DNA of 64,000 nucleotides, from contig MKVQ01000049.1 in the NCBI GenBank assembly GCA_001899635.1, positions 89,017-153,016 of the forward strand. The letters are read 5' to 3'. How positions within the stretch are numbered: position 1 is the first letter of the stretch; each line of letters begins with the position of its first letter. The notes beneath the pieces were generated by a model. It worked only from the letters and a program-made list of their open reading frames with translations. It was not told where the DNA came from and did no database searches. The DNA is from Myxococcales bacterium 68-20. GTDB lineage: Bacteria > Myxococcota_A > Polyangia > Polyangiales > Polyangiaceae. The position numbers and the translations under genes are program-made. This document shows, in pieces, positions 60,157 through 64,000 of the stretch.

Positions 60157-61385
60157 TGAGCTTCCGTCGCCATGGACTAGGAGTGACGGCCGTAGTCACC
60201 GTCCTCGCGGGCTTCGCCGCCTGCGCGGAGGCCGAGGGGGATGCGGCCATGCCCGAGCTCGATTTCGATGCAGGGATGGCGGACTCCCCCATCCCCACGC
60301 CCACCGACGATGTCGAAGGTGGCTCGTCGGACGAAGACGCGGGCGCACGCTCCGACAGCTCCACCGAAGTCGAAGCAGGGCTTCCCGCGTGCACGGTCGA
60401 TTGGTGTGACACGGCACTGCCGATTCCCGACGGCGGCTCGCTTCGACTCATGGATGTCTGGGTCGGGTCGAGCACGAACGTGTGGAGTGTCAGCGCCGAG
60501 GGCAAGGTCCTTCACTGGGACGGCACGACGTGGTCGGTCGTTTGGAGCACCGACAAGACGCTCTACGGCGTGTGGGGCGATCAGGACGGCACGATCTGGG
60601 TGGTCGGCGCAGCAGGAACGATCTTCCGCGGCCCGAACGGCGCGAACTTTACGGCCGTCCCGAACGGCGGCGTCACGCTCGATCTCGTCGGGATCTGCGA
60701 GGGCCCACGGGACGCCGAGCACGCGCGCAGTCTCGCCATCGTGGGCGCCGGAAACCGCGTCCTCCAATGGAACGGGACGACAGCCGAGAATGGCGATCCC
60801 GTTTGGGACGTGTCGACCTTCGCCCCGACCTCGGGTCGAGAGGCGGCTTTTCACGCGATCACGTGCGTGGGGCACGACGTCTGGATCTCCGGCATGTGGA
60901 ATGAGCCCTCCGACACCGGTGGGCGCATCTTCGTTCGATACGACGGCGAGCCGTCGTGGACGCGCATCCGGCCGATGCCGACCGATCTCGGCGCCGCGAA
61001 CGAGGGGGCGTACTGGGCCATCTGGGCTGCCGGCCCCGAACACGTTTGGGTTCGCGGGAGCCAGAACATCATCTACGCGACGCCGAACACGGATGGCGGT
61101 GCGCCTCTCTGGCGGTCCGAGACCTCCGCCACGGGACTCACGACGACGACCGATCGGCGCCGCGCGGCCGCGTGGGGCTCGAATCCGAGCGACGTCTGGA
61201 TCGCCTCGAATAGTGGGCGGATCCACCACTGGAATGGGTCCAAGCTCTCGATCACTGCGACCGCGAAGACCTGGGACGTTCTCTCGAGCAATCTTCACGG
61301 CGTGCACGGAAGCGGACCGAACGAGGTTTGGGTCGTCGGTGACAACGTGGCTCTCCGACGTAATCAGGACGCAGGTACGAAGTGA
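60156..61385 (+). CDS. Second secreted WG-repeat propeller-like lipoprotein
   Basis: A 409-residue paralogue of the preceding protein: MSFRRHGLGVTAVVTVLAGF then the lipobox AAC, an acidic linker, and propeller units (LMDVWVGSSTNVWSVSAEGK; YGVWGDQDGTIWVVGAAGTI; AAAWGSNPSDVWIASNSGRI; GVHGSGPNEVWVVGDNVALR). Fewer and more diverged repeats than its neighbour. Overlaps both adjoining genes by one base (TGATG). Both copies presumably arose by tandem duplication. Confidence 0.85.
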   Translation: MSFRRHGLGVTAVVTVLAGFAACAEAEGDAAMPELDFDAGMADSPIPTPTDDVEGGSSDEDAGARSDSSTEVEAGLPACTVDWCDTALPIPDGGSLRLMDVWVGSSTNVWSVSAEGKVLHWDGTTWSVVWSTDKTLYGVWGDQDGTIWVVGAAGTIFRGPNGANFTAVPNGGVTLDLVGICEGPRDAEHARSLAIVGAGNRVLQWNGTTAENGDPVWDVSTFAPTSGREAAFHAITCVGHDVWISGMWNEPSDTGGRIFVRYDGEPSWTRIRPMPTDLGAANEGAYWAIWAAGPEHVWVRGSQNIIYATPNTDGGAPLWRSETSATGLTTTTDRRRAAAWGSNPSDVWIASNSGRIHHWNGSKLSITATAKTWDVLSSNLHGVHGSGPNEVWVVGDNVALRRNQDAGTK

Positions 61386-62806
61386 TGTCGAGGCTCAACC
61401 TTGTCGTGCATTCGGGATGGCTGTTCGCCGCCGCCTTCACCGCGAGCACGCTCAGTCAAGGCTGCTCGGACGGCGAAGCCGACGCCACGTTGCCGTCTCC
61501 TCCATCGCCAACCGAGGATGCCGGCGTCGACGCCGCCTCGGACGCCACGACCGAAGAAGACGGCGGGGGACCTGCCCCAGCCTCCTTCTCGGGTGAAGTC
61601 ACGTGTGGCGCGTCCGGCCCGTGCGTCGTCGGGATCGCCGCAACTGCCGGACACCACATCTGCGCGCTTCTCGCGGACAAGACGGTTCGTTGCTGGGGTC
61701 AGAACGACCGCGGTCAGCTCGGTGTCGCGCCGACGGAGAGCGAGGAGCCCGGCGTCCTACCTCACTCTCCCAAGCCGGTTCGCCCCGACGGACTGTCGAA
61801 CGTGACGCAGATCAGCGTGAACGGGACCGCCGGCGGCACGAGCTGCGCACGCGTCGAAGATGGCCGCGCTCTCTGCTGGGGCTCGAACTCCGCGGGCCAG
61901 CTCGGCCTCGACGCCAACGCGGTGATCCGTGACGCGAACGCGCACCCGACGCCGACCGCGGTCGAGGGCGTGTCGTACGCAAGCCGCATCGACCTCGCCA
62001 GTGGATTCGCCTGCGCCGTCGGGCGCCTCGGAGAAGGCGACATCGAGGGCGACGGTGGAGGTCTCTCCTGCTGGGGAGCCAACGACGCGCTGCAACTCGG
62101 GCGCGGTCACCTTCCGACCGCTTGGGGAACGGCAGGCGCCGCGGACCTTCGGTTCCGAAAGGTCCTGAGCGCCGCCGGAACGTCACGCGTCGGCTTCGCC
62201 GTCCGGGACACGGGCCAGCTCCTTTCTTGGGGCGGCAATGAGTGGCAGAATCAGTCCTTCCCAGGCGTCGTCAACCTTCGTGATGCCCTCGGGCGCGAGA
62301 GCTCGTTCTCGCCCGATCCGGTTCCGTACGAGCTCCCCGTGATCGGCGACGTCACGGATCTCGCAGCGTCGACCAAACACGCCTGCATCGTGGCCGGCGG
62401 CGCCGTGCACTGCTGGGGTGTGAACGATACGGGAGCCGTGGGCAACAGCTCACGCGTCGACGACCGCTGGCCCTTCGCGGTCACGGTCCAGGGCGCTCGA
62501 CCGATCCGCAACCTGTCCGTCAGCGACAAAACGACGTGCGCCGCCAGCATCGACGGCAAAGCCTACTGCTGGGGCGACAACACCAAGGGACAGCTCGGAC
62601 CCGGCAACGCCGACTTCTCCTTCGAGCCGATGTCCGTGAGCGGCCTCGGCGGGCGCGTCGTGCGGCTTGCGACGATGGACGAGACGACGTGTGCGCTCAT
62701 CGAAGATGGCACCGTCGAGTGCTGGGGCTCGAACGCGCGAGGTCAGCTCGGCATCGGGACGCGTGACGACGACGAGCACCTCCAGCCGACGAAGGTGGTC
62801 TTTTGA
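61385..62806 (+). CDS. RCC1-repeat secreted lipoprotein
   Basis: A 473-residue protein: signal ending TLSQGC, Asp-rich linker, then about seven RCC1 repeats of the form C-x-L/V-x(4-6)-V/L-x-C-W-G-x-N-x-x-G-Q-L-G (VRCWGQNDRGQLG; ALCWGSNSAGQLGLD; AYCWGDNTKGQLGPG; VECWGSNARGQLGIG). RCC1 repeats form a seven-bladed propeller; bacterial members are mostly surface proteins of unknown ligand. The ATG at 61385 overlaps the previous TGA. The stop overlaps the next gene (TTGA). Confidence 0.9.
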   Translation: MSRLNLVVHSGWLFAAAFTASTLSQGCSDGEADATLPSPPSPTEDAGVDAASDATTEEDGGGPAPASFSGEVTCGASGPCVVGIAATAGHHICALLADKTVRCWGQNDRGQLGVAPTESEEPGVLPHSPKPVRPDGLSNVTQISVNGTAGGTSCARVEDGRALCWGSNSAGQLGLDANAVIRDANAHPTPTAVEGVSYASRIDLASGFACAVGRLGEGDIEGDGGGLSCWGANDALQLGRGHLPTAWGTAGAADLRFRKVLSAAGTSRVGFAVRDTGQLLSWGGNEWQNQSFPGVVNLRDALGRESSFSPDPVPYELPVIGDVTDLAASTKHACIVAGGAVHCWGVNDTGAVGNSSRVDDRWPFAVTVQGARPIRNLSVSDKTTCAASIDGKAYCWGDNTKGQLGPGNADFSFEPMSVSGLGGRVVRLATMDETTCALIEDGTVECWGSNARGQLGIGTRDDDEHLQPTKVVF

Positions 62807-64000
62807 GCGTCGGTCCCGCCAAGCGCGCCACGTCTTGGGCGAAGGTCGGCGCACTCACGACCACGACGGTGGCCTTCGCCGTCGTGGTCGCCTGCGGCTC
62901 CGATCGTCACGGGTTCGAGCGCGTTCCCGCGGTCGATGATGCCGGCGTGTTCGCGACGGCAGACGACGGCGGAACGACGTGCGGCGTCGTCTGCTCGCGG
63001 GACCTTCACTCGGTCCGAGACGGCTGCGACGGCACCCTCGTCGAAGAGTGCCGATCGGACCTGGGCTGCGCCGATGGGACCTGCGTATCGGCATGCAGAA
63101 GCGCCGAACGCAATCAGGGGACCGTCGGATGCTCGTTCTGGACGATCCCATCCGTCGCCATCGGGGGCGGTGCGCCTTCGGAGGCTCCCCTGCAAGACTA
63201 TCGCAACTCCTGCTTTGCGGCGTTCGTCGCGAATACATGGAGCGAACCGGTCAACATCCACGTCGAATACGAGGGGAAACCCCTCGACGTCTCGAAGAGC
63301 ACTGCCATCCCTCGAATGAAAAATGGCGAGCTCGGTCACGAGGTGCTCGAGGGGCCGCTGCCGCCTGGCGAGGTCGCGATCATCTTCCTCCACGATGGGG
63401 AGAAGCCGCCGATGGAGAAGTTCGGGTTACACGTGCGCTGTCCGATCACCCCGGCCATCGTCTCGGAGGAATTCCGCGTCCCCATGTTCTCGGGGACCAC
63501 GGAGGCGTTTCATATCTCGACGGACTTCCCTGTCAGCGCATACTCGATTTACCCCTACGGCGGCGCACTGAGCTATCTCCCGTCGGCAACGGTGCTCCTG
63601 CCCACGTCATCGTGGGACAAATCGTATCTCGTGGTCAATGCGTGGCCGGCCATCGACAATCGCTACACGGGCATGAAGCCTACGCTTCAGATCGTGGCCA
63701 ACGAGGACGACACGGAGGTGCGCATCCGCCCGAACAACGATCAGGTCATTTTGCCGGATGCGACGCCCTCTTCGGACGGAAAATCGGGGATCTACAACCT
63801 GTCCAAAGGACAGACCCTCCAGATCACGGTGGCGAAGGAGTTCGTGGGAAGTCCCATCGAAGCTACGAAGCCGGTCGGAGTCTTCGGCGGAGCAACGTGC
63901 CTGAAGTTCCCGACGGAACCTTTTGCGGGGGCCTGCGACGTGGCTCAGCAACAGATCCCCCCCCTGCGTGCGTGGGGCACCGAGTACATCGCCGCGAGTC
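62803..64000 (+). CDS. IgGFc-binding-type secreted protein (3' end outside window)
   Basis: Open from a TTG at 62803 that overlaps the preceding stop by 4 bp, to the window edge (about 399 codons). The signal segment VGALTTTTVAFAVVVACG carries the lipobox VVAC. After a Cys-containing linker (CGVVCSRDLHSVRDGCDGTL) comes the IgGFc-binding N-terminal-type domain: HISTDFPVSAYSIYPYGGAL then LPTSSWDKSYLVVNAWPA and FGGATCLKFP. The family name comes from a mucin-associated human protein; in Myxococcota it marks surface adhesin-like proteins. The C-terminus is not visible. Confidence 0.82.
   Translation, partial: MSVGPAKRATSWAKVGALTTTTVAFAVVVACGSDRHGFERVPAVDDAGVFATADDGGTTCGVVCSRDLHSVRDGCDGTLVEECRSDLGCADGTCVSACRSAERNQGTVGCSFWTIPSVAIGGGAPSEAPLQDYRNSCFAAFVANTWSEPVNIHVEYEGKPLDVSKSTAIPRMKNGELGHEVLEGPLPPGEVAIIFLHDGEKPPMEKFGLHVRCPITPAIVSEEFRVPMFSGTTEAFHISTDFPVSAYSIYPYGGALSYLPSATVLLPTSSWDKSYLVVNAWPAIDNRYTGMKPTLQIVANEDDTEVRIRPNNDQVILPDATPSSDGKSGIYNLSKGQTLQITVAKEFVGSPIEATKPVGVFGGATCLKFPTEPFAGACDVAQQQIPPLRAWGTEYIAAS

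Overview
The window is GC-rich, tightly packed DNA with the features of a Myxococcota (delta-proteobacterial) genome, most likely order Polyangiales. The indications are Ser/Thr kinases with the HRDVSPHN catalytic loop, FHA and PP2C signalling proteins, TPR/PEGA proteins, and many lipoproteins with Asp/Gly/Ala-rich linkers after the lipobox. ATGA, GTGA and TGATG start/stop overlaps are frequent. The taxonomic placement is inference from gene content only. No rRNA, tRNA or CRISPR array was seen.

Region by region. 0-4.4 kb: a tandemly duplicated two-gene module (TPR/PEGA protein plus DUF1565-type beta-helix lipoprotein), one copy of which has a decayed TPR/PEGA gene, followed by an array of 28-bp palindromes with a pitch of about 64 bp. 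4.4-15.5 kb: a membrane Ser/Thr kinase coupled to an SsnA-like amidohydrolase, then a purine-catabolic cluster: allantoinase, a diguanylate cyclase, an allantoicase-OHCU decarboxylase fusion, HIU hydrolase, and a divergent pair of a two-haem cytochrome c lipoprotein and a PuuD-type membrane urate oxidase. The urate oxidase ends in a blue-copper (cupredoxin) domain instead of the usual cytochrome c domain. Together these genes would take urate to ureidoglycolate plus urea. 15.6-17.1 kb: two unknown genes. 17.1-27.5 kb: a complete MoxR/DUF58/BatABCDE operon, almost all by 4-bp overlap, preceded by two tiny membrane proteins. 27.5-30.5 kb: HisN-type phosphatase, RtcB RNA ligase, a lipoprotein.

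30.5-32.9 kb is an accessory patch: a SUMF1-fold lipoprotein and a truncated copy of its N-terminus lie between two relics of the same Tn5/IS4-type transposase C-terminus. 32.9-39.2 kb: an OmpA/TSP3-repeat protein, a Cys-rich lipoprotein, a lone perfect copy of the palindrome, a hydrolase, a zinc alcohol dehydrogenase and two unknown genes. 39.2-41.6 kb: larB and larC for the nickel-pincer cofactor, with a huge Lys/Ala plus His-rich N-terminal extension on LarC. 41.8-52.1 kb: a phospho-signalling cluster of two zinc-ribbon/FHA proteins (one also with VWA), a PP2C phosphatase, an ABCG-type transporter carrying three FHA-like domains, and a Ser/Thr kinase.

52.2-64 kb: a lipase-like lipoprotein, then a long plus-strand series: a secreted protein, an ECF sigma factor overlapping a TPR/transmembrane protein, and five secreted proteins, mostly lipoproteins, in near-continuous stop/start overlap (Cys-rich, two WG-repeat propellers, RCC1 propeller, IgGFc-binding type). 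The last runs off the window. The series looks like one regulated surface-protein operon.
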